Shown one piece after another: positions 51,630 to 61,317 of a stretch of DNA of 64,000 bases (position 1 is the first letter of the stretch; each line of letters begins with the position of its first letter). The notes beneath the pieces were generated by a model. That model was not told where the DNA came from, did not search any database, and worked only from the letters and a program-made list of their open reading frames with translations. Origin of the DNA: Corticibacter populi (GTDB lineage Bacteria > Pseudomonadota > Gammaproteobacteria > Burkholderiales > Burkholderiaceae_C); the NCBI RefSeq assembly GCF_004217315.1, contig NZ_SGWR01000001.1, forward strand, positions 496,001 to 560,000, in the 5' to 3' direction. Made by a program: the position numbers and the translations under genes.

Positions 51630-53440
51630 TGACGGCCCCACGAAAGACCCTCACCGCCCTGGTTGTCACAGCGATGCTCTCGGGCTGCGCATCCACGGTC
51701 AGTCACCAGGCCGATGCCGACTATGAACGCGGTGCAGCAGTCTCCGCTGGCGTCAGCAACGACCTGGCTCAGCGCGTCGATGACTCGACGCATGGCTCCA
51801 AAGCCCACACCGACGCCCTGGCCGCGCAGCAGGCCTCGCCCGCTGTCACCAGGCGAGCGAGCCGCCCCTGGATCGGCGCACGCTTCGCCGAGGTGCAAAG
51901 CGACGAGGTGCTGCCTCCGGTGTTCTACGAGGATTTCTCGCTGCGCTTCGAGGATGTGGCCACCGGTGGACGCGTGCCACTGGCGGTGGTCGCCGAGCGC
52001 CTGACGCGCATCACCGGCGTGCCGGTGCGCATCAATCCCGATGTGTACGAACTGCCGGGCGGGCGCCAGGACGCCTCGGCCGTGGCACAGCGCAGCAGTG
52101 TCGTCGCACGTGCCAATCAGCCAGCCGGTGCGCTGCCGGCGCCGCTGGCGGGCATCGATGCGGATCTGGACGTGGATGCCACCGCATTCGCGCTCTCGAA
52201 TGCGACAGCGGCCGCGCATGCCGTCACCTCCCTCTCCGCGATCGAGATGCGGTTCGATGGCCCCCTGCAGGTGTTTGTCGAGTCGCTCTCCAACCGGCTG
52301 GGCCTCTCGACCTCATTCCGCGAGGGCGTGCTGTATTTCCAGCGCTATGTGACCGAGACGTTTGAGCTGGCGACCTTCGGAGGCAGCCAGGACTACCAGA
52401 TGTCGCTCTCGGGCGGCACCGAAAGCGGCGCCTCGTCCTCCGAGTCGGGTGCATCCACGACCTCCAACAGCACGTTCGAAGTGTCCGAGCGCGGCTCGGT
52501 TGAAGCCTTCGGCTCATTCTTCAAGGCCCTGGAGGGGATGCTGCAGACGGCACCTGGCAGCACCGTCTCGGTCAACCAGGGCACCGGGCGATTTGCCGTG
52601 ACCACCACCAAGGATGTGATGAGCCGGGTGCGGCAGATCGCCAAGGCCGAGAACGAGGCCCTGCAGCGGCAGGTGCGCATCCAGTTCGACATCTACTCCG
52701 TCACCAGTACGCGTGGTGATCAACTCGGCATCGACTGGAATGCGGTGATCAACTCGCTGTCCTCGAAGTGGAATGCCACGATCGCCTCGCCAACATCCCT
52801 GGCGAGCGATGCGGCCGGCTCGGTCGGCCTGAGCATCCTCAGCCTCGATGCCGGTGGCAATCCGAACAGCGGCACGGTGGCGCGCTGGGGCGGCTCCAGT
52901 GCCGTTATCCAGGCGCTCAACGAAGTCGGCTCCTCGGTTCAGCACCGTCCGCTGGAAATGCTGGCCCTCAACCGGCAGTGGGCACGCAAGACCAATCTGA
53001 ACGATCGCTACTACGTCTCCGAGACCACGCCATCGGTCAGCGGCCTCGGCGGCGGCAGCGCATCGGTGGGCATGAAGACCGACAACGTCACGACAGGCGA
53101 CAAGTTCGTGGTGCAGCCGGCCATCCTCGACAACGGCACCGTGTTGCTCAAGTTCGGCGTGTCGCTCACCAACCTGGTCGACATGTTCGAAGTCACGGCT
53201 GGCTCGGGCGAGACGCTGCAGCGTGTGCAGAACCCGGAAGTCTCCGGCACGGACGACCAGGCCACCGTGCGCCTCAAGGCCGGCCAGGTCCTGGTGCTCA
53301 CTGGCATGGGCCGCTACAAGTCCTCCAGCAATGACCGGCGTCTGGCCGAAGGCCTCTCGCTTCTGGCCGGTGGATCACGCTCGGCCGCACGCGAGCGCGA
53401 GGAGTTCCTGATCGTCGTGCGCCCGGTGATCACGCAGTGA
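51629..53440 (+). CDS. pilN: Type IVb pilus secretin PilN
   Basis: This is a 603-residue outer-membrane secretin and lipoprotein, lipobox LSGC (Cys20). The N0-type domain is near residues 110-240, followed by the secretin core with RQVRIQFDIYSVTSTRGDQL, VSLTNLVDMFEVTAGSGETL and the C-terminal LKAGQVLVLTGMGRYKSSSN. A Ser-rich stretch (SGGTESGASSSESGASTTSN, residues about 266-285) lies between the N domains and the core. The gene starts at a TGATG overlap with pilL after AAGGAG. Confidence 0.9.
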   Translation: MTAPRKTLTALVVTAMLSGCASTVSHQADADYERGAAVSAGVSNDLAQRVDDSTHGSKAHTDALAAQQASPAVTRRASRPWIGARFAEVQSDEVLPPVFYEDFSLRFEDVATGGRVPLAVVAERLTRITGVPVRINPDVYELPGGRQDASAVAQRSSVVARANQPAGALPAPLAGIDADLDVDATAFALSNATAAAHAVTSLSAIEMRFDGPLQVFVESLSNRLGLSTSFREGVLYFQRYVTETFELATFGGSQDYQMSLSGGTESGASSSESGASTTSNSTFEVSERGSVEAFGSFFKALEGMLQTAPGSTVSVNQGTGRFAVTTTKDVMSRVRQIAKAENEALQRQVRIQFDIYSVTSTRGDQLGIDWNAVINSLSSKWNATIASPTSLASDAAGSVGLSILSLDAGGNPNSGTVARWGGSSAVIQALNEVGSSVQHRPLEMLALNRQWARKTNLNDRYYVSETTPSVSGLGGGSASVGMKTDNVTTGDKFVVQPAILDNGTVLLKFGVSLTNLVDMFEVTAGSGETLQRVQNPEVSGTDDQATVRLKAGQVLVLTGMGRYKSSSNDRRLAEGLSLLAGGSRSAAREREEFLIVVRPVITQ

Positions 53441-53450
53441 GGTGCGCCCC

Positions 53451-54806
53451 ATGAGCAAAGCCGAGCTGATCGAGCGCCAATTCGTCGCCGGCATGGACTG
53501 GCGGCAGTCCGTGCAGAGCATCGACCGTAAAAAGGATGCCCTGGCCAGGGCCCGCAAGCAGCGCGCCAATTGGTACACCACCATTGGCCAGCACACCATC
53601 GGCATTGCCGCTGTGCGTGCCAAGCCTGCAAAGGGGGAACCCTTCTACTCGCTGGCGGCAGGTTTCGCCGCCCTGTGCGGCACCGGCTACGGCTTTGCAG
53701 CCGTGCGCCTGGCCGACCAGCGCATCTGGATCTGCGGCGCCATCGATGCCGCGCCGGCCGCCGGCAATGACCAGGTGGTGCGCAGCGGCGAGATCGCCCG
53801 GGAACGCCTTCAGCATTTCCTCGGCCAGGTCGATGGCTCCTGCGCGGTCTACACCAATGATCCCGGTCTGCTCGATGGCCTGGCCGGGACCATCCAGCAG
53901 CATGCTGCCGATCTCACTGACATCAAGCAAGCGGCCGTCGCTCAGGCTCCGCTGACGCGAGTGGGCTCTTCGGTGCCCGCGCCGCTGCTGGGTATCGTGC
54001 TGTTCGCCCTGGTGGGTGTCGCAGGGTTCAAGGGCTACCAATACTGGCAGCTGCAGCAGCGCATCAAGACCGATGCGGCCGCAGCCGCATCGACCCACGT
54101 CGATGCGGCGGTGGTCTGGCGCCGCGCCTATGACGAGCTGGCACAGCAGCAGGTGATCGTCGGGCCTGCAGGCCTGCGGCAACTGCGTGATGCCATCGCC
54201 GAGTTGCCCACCAGCATCGCCGGCTGGCGACTCGCCCAGGCCGACTGTGCCGCCGCCCTCGAGGCCTGGAGCTGCGCCCTCTCCTATGAACGGGTCACCA
54301 ATGTGGGCCTGGACCCGACCAACGCCGAATTCGAGCAGCTGCGCCCGCGCCATTGGCAGCACGTGCAGTTTCCCACCATCAACCTGGCCAGTGCCGCGAT
54401 CACGGTGCCATCGGCCGGACATGTGCTGGATCTGGACGCCTTGCCCCATGTCTGGGAGCGGCAGATCGAGGGCGCCAGTGCCATCCAGCGCGTGCTGCGG
54501 GCGTTCGGCAGCAACGAGCAAGGCGGCTACGAGGAGTTGGTGCCCACGATTCCGGTCGACGGCAACGGCGAGCCGGTGCCCAAGCCCGACGAGCTGCAGC
54601 TCGCTGTCCTCAAGTCGTCCACGACCTTGAGCGGGCCACTGCGCAGCGTGGACGTGCTGGTCGATGACAGCGTGCCCATGGCCTGGCGAAGCCTGCGCCT
54701 CGATGTCGAACCCATCCCTTCCGACTGGCGCGAGAGCGGCCGCCCAGGCCTCATCGACAGCCTTCTCAAAGCAACCCTCACTGGAGATGTTTATGCCAAG
54801 CGCTAA
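53451..54806 (+). CDS. pilO: Type IVb pilus protein PilO
   Basis: This is a 451-residue protein. The N-terminal cytoplasmic region (AVRAKPAKGEPFYSLAAGFA, FAAVRLADQRIWICGAIDAA) is followed by one membrane segment near residue 185 (APLLGIVLFALVGVAGFKGY) and a large periplasmic domain. This is the layout of PilO2/BfpC-like inner-membrane platform partners. GAGG stands eight bases before the ATG at 53451. It overlaps pilP by 14 bases. Confidence 0.86.
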   Translation: MSKAELIERQFVAGMDWRQSVQSIDRKKDALARARKQRANWYTTIGQHTIGIAAVRAKPAKGEPFYSLAAGFAALCGTGYGFAAVRLADQRIWICGAIDAAPAAGNDQVVRSGEIARERLQHFLGQVDGSCAVYTNDPGLLDGLAGTIQQHAADLTDIKQAAVAQAPLTRVGSSVPAPLLGIVLFALVGVAGFKGYQYWQLQQRIKTDAAAAASTHVDAAVVWRRAYDELAQQQVIVGPAGLRQLRDAIAELPTSIAGWRLAQADCAAALEAWSCALSYERVTNVGLDPTNAEFEQLRPRHWQHVQFPTINLASAAITVPSAGHVLDLDALPHVWERQIEGASAIQRVLRAFGSNEQGGYEELVPTIPVDGNGEPVPKPDELQLAVLKSSTTLSGPLRSVDVLVDDSVPMAWRSLRLDVEPIPSDWRESGRPGLIDSLLKATLTGDVYAKR

Positions 54807-55281
54807 ACCGCTCACCTTCATCCTACTGTTGGCTACCGTGGTGCACGGCACCGCCGCTGCGCAGGACGTGGTGCCGATCGATGGCGTCGCCCAAGGCGCG
54901 ACGGCGACCATACCTGTGGCTGCTTCGCCTGCTGCTCCCGTTGCAGCCCATCCGCAGCCCGGCTACGGCTTCGCACCTACCGTAGGCGCCCTGCTGCGCG
55001 CCGATGCCGACAAGGCACTGGCCGCTGCGCTCGGCCAGGACGCACCTGGTGCCAAGCCCGTAGCGCCATCTGTCGAGAAAAAGAAACCTGTCGAACAGGT
55101 TTCTCTGCTGGGCATCTACGGCCGGGCCGGCGCCTGGCGCGCCGACGTGGCCATCAATGGCGTGTCGGTGGTGCTCGCCGCCGGCGACAGCTTCCAGGAC
55201 TGGCGGGCCCGCTCGGTGGACAACCGCTGCGTCGTGCTCGCCAAGGCCGGGCAGACGCGCAAGCTCTGCGGCACGCGCTGA
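54793..55281 (+). CDS. pilP: Type IVb pilus protein PilP
   Basis: This is a 162-residue periplasmic protein with a signal peptide (LTFILLLATVVHGTAAAQ). After a Pro/Ala linker comes the PilP core VSLLGIYGRAGAWRADVAIN and GDSFQDWRARSVDNRCVVLA with two cysteines. It is the periplasmic link between the inner-membrane platform and the secretin. The ATG at 54793 follows GGAGA. Confidence 0.86.
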   Translation: MPSAKPLTFILLLATVVHGTAAAQDVVPIDGVAQGATATIPVAASPAAPVAAHPQPGYGFAPTVGALLRADADKALAAALGQDAPGAKPVAPSVEKKKPVEQVSLLGIYGRAGAWRADVAINGVSVVLAAGDSFQDWRARSVDNRCVVLAKAGQTRKLCGTR

Positions 55282-55294
55282 CCAGGATGCCCCC

Positions 55295-57115
55295 ATGTTC
55301 GGGTTCCTGAAACAAACACAAGGCAAGGCTGCGGCCAACCCTGCTGCCGTGGCCCAGCCGCAGCGTGTCAGCGCGATCGTCAGCAAGACACCGATCACCA
55401 ACGAAGCCGAGCTGTTCCAGCAGGTCTCGTTCGACCGGGCCCTTGCCGACGAAATCAGCCTCAGCCCTACGCTGCTGCAGCACATCTGTCCCCTGGAGAC
55501 CGCCAAGGGTTCGCGCAAGGTCATCATCCTGGTCTCCAGCCGGCATCGCAATTCCGAGGAGCTGCGCGAGACCATCCGGCTGCTGGCCGCCAAGCGGTTC
55601 AACCTCGATGACGGCTTCGGGCGCAGCAATGTGTTCGTCGTCAGCAACGAGCCGCTCATCCATGCGGTGGCGCGTGGCCAGATCGACGGCAAGACCGCCG
55701 GACGCATGCGCGCAGTCCATGGCGATGCCTCGAAGTCGAGCTACTTCCAGTCGTTCCAGGACATCATCGCCTATGGCGTGGTGAACAAGGCGTCCGATGT
55801 CCACTTGAACATCTTCAGCCGGCGCGAGCGCAGCGAAGTGCGCTACACGATCGATGGCAAGTACGTCGCGCCGGATCGATTCAAGCTGCCGACCGCCACG
55901 CTCGAGGCGATCGCTCGCGTGGCCTGGCAGCGCAGCGATGGCGGCAACGGCGCCGAGTTCAACCTGCGCGTCGAGCAGCAGTGCCAGATCTACCTGCAGC
56001 TGCCCGAGCTGGGCGAGTACATGCTGCGCTGGGCCAGCATGGCCTGTGACGATGGCCCCCAGGTCACCATGCGGATCACCCGTGTGGATCAGGGCTTCAA
56101 GCCCATGGGCCTGGCCGAGCTGGGCTACCTGCCTTCGCAGATCGAGATGTTCCAGCGAGCCATGCGCAGTGAGGGTGGCGCCATCGTGTTCTCGGGCGTT
56201 GTGAACTCGGGCAAGAGCACGTCCCTGACCTCGCTGCTCTCGCAGATTCCGCCCACCCGCAAGGTCGTGTCGATTGAAGACCCCCGCGAGAACATCCTGC
56301 CGGGCACCCACTTCCACCAGAACACGGTTACCCGCGAGCTGGATTCGGATGCCGACCCGTTCAAGCCCAAGGTGCGCACGATCAAGCGCACGGCGCTGAC
56401 CGACCTCTTCATCGGCGAGATCCGCGATGCGCAGACCGGCGCGCTGCTGCAGGACATCATCGAGGCGGGCAGCAACTGCTACACCACCGTGCATGCCCGC
56501 AACTGCGTGGGCATTCCAGCCAGGCTCTCGTCGCCGGCGATCGGCATCGGGCGCGACGTGCTGGCGACGCCCGGCAACCTCAAGCTGCTCATCTACCAGG
56601 CGCTGCTGCCGGTGACCTGCCAGCACTGCCGCCTGCCTGCGGCATCGCTGTGGTCAGCCGATGCCGAGGATGCCGCGTACTGGCATGCCTACTTCGAGCG
56701 CATCGAGCGGCTCTACGGCATCCATCACTCGCTCATCTTCGTGCGCAACCCGCACGGCTGCGAACACTGCCGGCGTTCCGGCCTTCCTGAACTCAATGGA
56801 CTCAAGGGCCGCACGGTGGTCGCCGAGATGGTCGAGCCTGACGACCACTTCAATGCCTGCGTGCTTGATGCGAAGGTGGTCGAGCTGACCCGATACGTCG
56901 AGAGCTTGCGCACGGCCGCGTTTGACGATCCGGACATGCGCGGCAAGTCGGCGATGGAGTGCGCCATCTACAAGGCGAGCCAGGGTCTCATCGATCCGCG
57001 GGAGATCGAGCCGCGCTTCAAGGCGTTTGCCACGGTGGAGCTTGAGCGCGAACAGCAAAAAAGGGCGCGGCAGCGCGAAGCGCGATCCCTCAAACTGGTT
57101 GGAGGTGAGGCATGA
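55295..57115 (+). CDS. pilQ: Type IVb pilus assembly ATPase PilQ
   Basis: This is a 606-residue GspE/VirB11-type ATPase that drives pilus extension. Walker A is GVVNSGKSTSLTSLLSQIPP near residue 300, the Asp box is KVVSIEDPRENILPG, Walker B is RTALTDLFIGEIRDAQTGAL and the His box is CYTTVHARNC. The tetracysteine zinc site is formed by CQHC near residue 443 and CEHC near residue 489. The Walker A motif reads GxxNSGKS in place of the common GxTGSGKS, as in other PilQ proteins of this type. Confidence 0.92.
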   Translation: MFGFLKQTQGKAAANPAAVAQPQRVSAIVSKTPITNEAELFQQVSFDRALADEISLSPTLLQHICPLETAKGSRKVIILVSSRHRNSEELRETIRLLAAKRFNLDDGFGRSNVFVVSNEPLIHAVARGQIDGKTAGRMRAVHGDASKSSYFQSFQDIIAYGVVNKASDVHLNIFSRRERSEVRYTIDGKYVAPDRFKLPTATLEAIARVAWQRSDGGNGAEFNLRVEQQCQIYLQLPELGEYMLRWASMACDDGPQVTMRITRVDQGFKPMGLAELGYLPSQIEMFQRAMRSEGGAIVFSGVVNSGKSTSLTSLLSQIPPTRKVVSIEDPRENILPGTHFHQNTVTRELDSDADPFKPKVRTIKRTALTDLFIGEIRDAQTGALLQDIIEAGSNCYTTVHARNCVGIPARLSSPAIGIGRDVLATPGNLKLLIYQALLPVTCQHCRLPAASLWSADAEDAAYWHAYFERIERLYGIHHSLIFVRNPHGCEHCRRSGLPELNGLKGRTVVAEMVEPDDHFNACVLDAKVVELTRYVESLRTAAFDDPDMRGKSAMECAIYKASQGLIDPREIEPRFKAFATVELEREQQKRARQREARSLKLVGGEA

Positions 57116-58218
57116 GTGTCTTTGGCGCTTTCTCGCGCGTACAGCGCGCCGCCAGGCGATTCCGCCGCCAGCGTGCGGCCTACTATGAGTACCTGGGAGA
57201 TCTGCTCACCGACAGTGCCGGGCGCGTGCTGATGATCGACATCTTCAACCAGGACGTCGAACGCTACGCCGGCAAGCCCCGAGGCGTCCTCTCGGCCTAT
57301 TGGGCCGAGCGCTACCTCGAAAGCGGGGCCGACCTGGTGCAAACCTGGCGCGGCACGCTGCCCGAGGCCGACATGATGGTCATCGGCTCGGTGGTGGAAC
57401 ATGGCGGTGTGGGCGCCCTCGCCCAGGCTTTCAAGGAAGTCGCCCGCATGACCCGCGTGATGGACGAGGCTGGCAAGACCTTCAAGTCCATCATGCTGGT
57501 GGGTGTCCTGGCCATCGCCCTGGTGTTTGTCGCGCTGGTGGCCATCCCGGCCTTCATCTGGCCGAAGCTCTCGAGCACCTTCGAGTTCGTCCCGCCGGAT
57601 TTCTACGGCGAGAAGACCCAGGCCATGGCCCGGTTTGCCGAGGCAGTGCCAGGCTACCTGATCGGCGCCGGCGTTGTCGTGGCAGTGGGCATGCTGGCGT
57701 TTCGCTGGTCCCTGCCGAACTGGCGGGGCCGCCTGCGTGCCTGGTTCGACCAGCGTCTCATCGTCTACCGGCTCAGCCGCGACTTCCGAGGTGCCATGTT
57801 CGTCTCGACCCTGGCCGCGCTCATCCGCAAGCGCACGGGCAACAGCATGACCCTGGCCGAGGGCGTGCAGGCCATCTCGAATGAGGCCTCGCCCTGGATG
57901 CAGTGGTACTGCGCGCAGATCCTCGACAACCTCCAGCAAGGCCATGACCAGGTGGAAGTCCTGGACGTGGGCCTGCTCGATCGGGAAACCCTCTTCTACC
58001 TCTATGACATCGCCCAGGCGCGCAGCCTCGACGAAGGCCTGCAGAAAGCCGGCTTGCGCACGGAGGGCCAGATCAATGGCGCCGTCAGGATCCGCGCCCG
58101 CATCCTGCAGATCACCCTGCTGGCCGTGATGCTGCTGACCATGGCTGGCATTGCCGGCTGGACGATTTCCACGATCAACGAGCTGGTCGACTCGACCAAG
58201 CTCGTCTACCAGCAGTGA
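57112..58218 (+). CDS. pilR: Type IVb pilus inner-membrane platform protein PilR
   Basis: This is a 368-residue T2SF-domain protein with three membrane segments (FKSIMLVGVLAIALVFVALV, YLIGAGVVVAVGMLAFRWSL, QITLLAVMLLTMAGIAGWTI). The T2SF pattern is RGAMFVSTLAALIRKRTGNS and LRTEGQINGAVRIRARILQI. It overlaps pilQ by four bases (ATGA) and, like other platform proteins, would turn with the ATPase to move pilin subunits. Confidence 0.9.
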   Translation: MSVFGAFSRVQRAARRFRRQRAAYYEYLGDLLTDSAGRVLMIDIFNQDVERYAGKPRGVLSAYWAERYLESGADLVQTWRGTLPEADMMVIGSVVEHGGVGALAQAFKEVARMTRVMDEAGKTFKSIMLVGVLAIALVFVALVAIPAFIWPKLSSTFEFVPPDFYGEKTQAMARFAEAVPGYLIGAGVVVAVGMLAFRWSLPNWRGRLRAWFDQRLIVYRLSRDFRGAMFVSTLAALIRKRTGNSMTLAEGVQAISNEASPWMQWYCAQILDNLQQGHDQVEVLDVGLLDRETLFYLYDIAQARSLDEGLQKAGLRTEGQINGAVRIRARILQITLLAVMLLTMAGIAGWTISTINELVDSTKLVYQQ

Positions 58219-58348
58219 GGGAGGAGCCGCAGGACCAGAGCAAACGCCACCCATCCCCTCATCTCTGCAAAGGCTCATTGCCTGATTCACAGGTCGTCAT
58301 GAGCTTGCCGATTTCTTCAGTTTTCCAACCAACCATCCAGTGAACATC

Positions 58349-58942
58349 ATGAAAGCATCCACCGCAACCATCATCAACACCGCACTCAAGGGCGACGTCA
58401 AGCAGCTGCGCGCCATGCACCGCCAGGGCGGCTTCACGCTCATCGAGCTGGGCGTTGTGCTGGCCATCATCGCCATCCTGGCGGTGCTGGCGATTCCATT
58501 TATCCAGGACTACATCGTCTCTGGCCGGGCCAACACCGGCGCCAAAGATCTGCAGAAGGCCGCATCCGATATTCGCTCGGCGGCAGCCGGCGTGACCACC
58601 GCAACGCCCTACTCCGGTGTGACCACCGCGACGCTGGCCGCCTACCTGCGCAACACCAGCTTCAACGTCTCCGGCAACACCGTCACCCACTCGATGGCCG
58701 CTCCCGGCCTGGCTCCGCAGAACGTGACCATCAGCGGCACCTCGGGCGCCACCTTCGCCATCCAGCTCGCCAGCGTCCACGAAAAGGCCTGCCCGGAACT
58801 GGCCTCGCAGATGAGCAAGGCCGCTGAGTCGATCACGATCGGCTCCACGTCCGTCAAGACAGCCACCACCAGCCTGAACGTGGCCAACGCCCGCACGGCT
58901 TGTGTCGCCGCCGGCGCGAACATGATTTTCACGTTCCGCTGA
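58349..58942 (+). CDS. pilS: Type IVb prepilin PilS (major pilin)
   Basis: This is a 197-residue prepilin. A 28-residue leader ends RQGG, followed by FTLIELGVVLAIIAILAVLA with Glu at +5, so the prepilin peptidase site is G28/F29. The mature domain has cysteines in HEKACPELAS and ARTACVAAGA that can form the C-terminal disulfide. The start may also be a GTG three codons earlier; neither has a clear ribosome site. It is separated from pilR by 130 bases. No prepilin peptidase gene (pilU) is seen nearby. Confidence 0.9.
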   Translation: MKASTATIINTALKGDVKQLRAMHRQGGFTLIELGVVLAIIAILAVLAIPFIQDYIVSGRANTGAKDLQKAASDIRSAAAGVTTATPYSGVTTATLAAYLRNTSFNVSGNTVTHSMAAPGLAPQNVTISGTSGATFAIQLASVHEKACPELASQMSKAAESITIGSTSVKTATTSLNVANARTACVAAGANMIFTFR

Positions 58943-59024
58943 TCACAGGCCAGCAGGCCCTGAAGCCTTCAACGTGCCGGCTCCGGTTTTTACCGGGGCT
59001 GGCCTTGCCACCGGAGTTTGGCCC

Positions 59025-60365
59025 ATGTTTCACCTTCCGACAATGCCAGCGCGTCACCCGCGACGTCAGCGGCAGTCCGGCTTCGCCCTGATCGAGCTGG
59101 GCGTTGCGCTGGCCATCGTGGCCATCCTCGCCGTCCTGGGCGCACAGCACCTGGTCAACGAGCTCGATGACCGCCAGGGCGAGGCTGCCGGCTCCTATGG
59201 CCTGGCCATCAAAGGCGCGCTGGACGCCTACATGAACACCCATGCGACACAGCTGCAGAGCGGCGCCGCCATTTCTGGTTTTGCGAACAGCCTCTCACCC
59301 ACGGTGGAAGAGCTGCGTGCCGCAGGCTTCCTGCCCAGCGCCTACCCGCTCATCGATCCGCTGCGCCGGCGCTACGTCACCGAGCTGCGCGTGACGGGCT
59401 GCCCGGGCGCCTGCGAGATCAGCGCCATCGCCTACTCGAACACGCCAATCACCGAGCGGTGCACCAGCTATGCGGGCAATGGCTCATGCCAGACCACGGC
59501 TGGCAACGTCAAGCTGCGTGTTGTCGAGGCCTTCCGCAGCACCGCACGTGGCTACGGTGCGGCCGTGACGCCGCTCGATGCCAGCCGCTTCCGTGGTTCG
59601 GTCTGCGATTACCCGACACCCTCCGGCGCCGCACTTGGCACCTACGGCATCTGCACCTCGGACAACTCGGCCATCTACGCACAGTTCGTGCGCATCCAGG
59701 ACAGCCGCGATCCCGACCTGCAGGGCGATCTCACCGTCGCCGGCAAGGTCACGGCCAAGGGCGGTGCGGACATCGAGAACGGAGCCATCATCACCGGCGG
59801 CGCAGACATCACCGGGGGCGTGGACGTCACCGGCGACCTGGTGGCCACCGGCACGGTCACGGCGCAATCGCTGAGGCCGCGAGGATCTGCCTGGCTGGGT
59901 GCGTCCTGCACTGCCGGCGAGAAGGGCACGATCATGCAAAACGGTGGCACCAGCAGTCACCTGCTCGTCTGCAACGGCTCGAATTGGGTGGTGCTGGGCA
60001 ATGAGATCGCCGGCCATGGGGCGGCGTGCTCCACAAGTGGCAAAACCGTGGTAACCACCTCCGGACAGACGCTGGTCTGCCGCGACGGTTATTACCAATA
60101 CCTGGACTCGATGTTGGGCAACTTCCTGCTTGTCGACGTGATCCGGGCCGTCGAGGGCCAGCAGATCAACAAGCCGACATGCGATATCACCGGCTCGCCC
60201 TACGTGGTGCTGGTCACCAAGAGCGAGACCAATTCGGCGGGTTCGTTCAACCGCTATGTCGATGACAGCGGCAGCTACTGGACGGTGCGCATTCGCGACG
60301 CCGCTGGTGTCGTGGTCAACAACGGCGAAGTGCTGGCCCACACGTATTGCCAGTACGGCAGCTGA
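59025..60365 (+). CDS. pilV: Minor prepilin PilV (pilus tip protein)
   Basis: This is a 446-residue minor pilin. Prepilin site RQSG followed by FALIELGVALAIVAILAVLG (Glu at +5). The middle has a short repetitive beta stretch (GDLTVAGKVTAKGGADIENG, IITGGADITGGVDVTGDLVA, residues about 240-285), followed by a Cys-bearing C-terminal domain. In R64 the C-terminus is exchanged by a shufflon; no rci recombinase or inverted segments are seen here, so this tip is fixed. GGAG lies about nine bases before the ATG. Confidence 0.87.
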   Translation: MFHLPTMPARHPRRQRQSGFALIELGVALAIVAILAVLGAQHLVNELDDRQGEAAGSYGLAIKGALDAYMNTHATQLQSGAAISGFANSLSPTVEELRAAGFLPSAYPLIDPLRRRYVTELRVTGCPGACEISAIAYSNTPITERCTSYAGNGSCQTTAGNVKLRVVEAFRSTARGYGAAVTPLDASRFRGSVCDYPTPSGAALGTYGICTSDNSAIYAQFVRIQDSRDPDLQGDLTVAGKVTAKGGADIENGAIITGGADITGGVDVTGDLVATGTVTAQSLRPRGSAWLGASCTAGEKGTIMQNGGTSSHLLVCNGSNWVVLGNEIAGHGAACSTSGKTVVTTSGQTLVCRDGYYQYLDSMLGNFLLVDVIRAVEGQQINKPTCDITGSPYVVLVTKSETNSAGSFNRYVDDSGSYWTVRIRDAAGVVVNNGEVLAHTYCQYGS

Positions 60366-60398
60366 GACATCCACACTCAACTCGAAAGGAGCAAGAAC

Positions 60399-61307
60399 AT
60401 GAAGAACATCATGATGCCAGTGGCAGCCGTATGCACAACGCTGCTCGGCCTGATCAGCGTGCCGGCAGTCGCCGCCACCCAATACACCTGGGAGCCGGAC
60501 TACACCAGCCGAACCCACTACTCTTCCGACCGGCTGCGCAAGACGCAGATCTGTGGGTACGGCGAGCGCTCGGACTCTTCCTGTGGGGGGAAGTTTGTGG
60601 CCGTGCCTGACACAGAACCTCCTGGCGGTGATTTTGAAATTAATCCGACTTCACGGTGTATTGGTAACGTACCTGGCCGAGTCAATCTCGTTGAAGCCGT
60701 GAACGTCAACGACTTCAACGCAGCGCGCTTCACTTTCGAGATCGTCAGCGGTAATCCCGATTTCCCGACTGCCTATTTTTTATCTCAGGCAGCCTTTACC
60801 AATGAAGGAAAGGGAACGAAAAACGTCTTTTGCAAACCTGGAACGACTGCAGCGCAGGCGTGGGATTGGGTCAATGCTTATGGCGGCACATGGGATCGTG
60901 AAGACGATGGGCGCTACGTGATGATCGATTCCGATGCGAAGCAGTGGGATTATTTGGGCGTTTGGATCAACGAGACCAATGGGTATGGCATTGGTGGGGG
61001 CTATGGCTCAGGTGGCGGGCTGATTTATAGCGCTCTGGGTGCAAGTACAAGATTTTATTCAACTCCACATTCCTATCCATTTCTAATGTGGAATGGATAC
61101 CTGATTGGTCTTGCTCAATTTTGCGGCGAAGGAAAGTTATATCTTTCTCCTGCTGAGGCCAAGATTGGAATCGATCTCTGGCAATGGCGTGGAATCAACA
61201 GCGGCACAATATCAACCGTCAATAATATAAGGCGCTTCACTCTTGCCTATTTCACCAGCTCTCTATCAAGATTGCACAGTGGAAACTATTCCTGTAAGTG
61301 GAAATAG
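60399..61307 (+). CDS. Exported unknown protein behind pilV
   Basis: This is a 302-residue protein with a signal peptide (VAAVCTTLLGLISVPAVAA). It has paired cysteines (TQICGYGERSDSSCGGKF) and a Gly/aromatic-rich C-terminal half (ETNGYGIGGGYGSGGGLIYS, YPFLMWNGYLIGLAQFCGEG). The first 60-70 codons look like the pil genes in base use, the rest is clearly AT-richer, which suggests a mosaic gene. AAGGAG lies nine bases before the ATG. Its place directly after pilV, in the pil operon, points to a pilus-associated surface protein. Family not recognised. Confidence 0.65.
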   Translation: MKNIMMPVAAVCTTLLGLISVPAVAATQYTWEPDYTSRTHYSSDRLRKTQICGYGERSDSSCGGKFVAVPDTEPPGGDFEINPTSRCIGNVPGRVNLVEAVNVNDFNAARFTFEIVSGNPDFPTAYFLSQAAFTNEGKGTKNVFCKPGTTAAQAWDWVNAYGGTWDREDDGRYVMIDSDAKQWDYLGVWINETNGYGIGGGYGSGGGLIYSALGASTRFYSTPHSYPFLMWNGYLIGLAQFCGEGKLYLSPAEAKIGIDLWQWRGINSGTISTVNNIRRFTLAYFTSSLSRLHSGNYSCKWK

Positions 61308-61317
61308 TCCACCAAAC

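Noticed and set aside
58974-60365. A longer pilV starting at 58974.
   Set aside because: The added 17 residues have no ribosome site and move the prepilin cleavage site further from the N-terminus; ATG 59025 has GGAG and a 19-residue leader.
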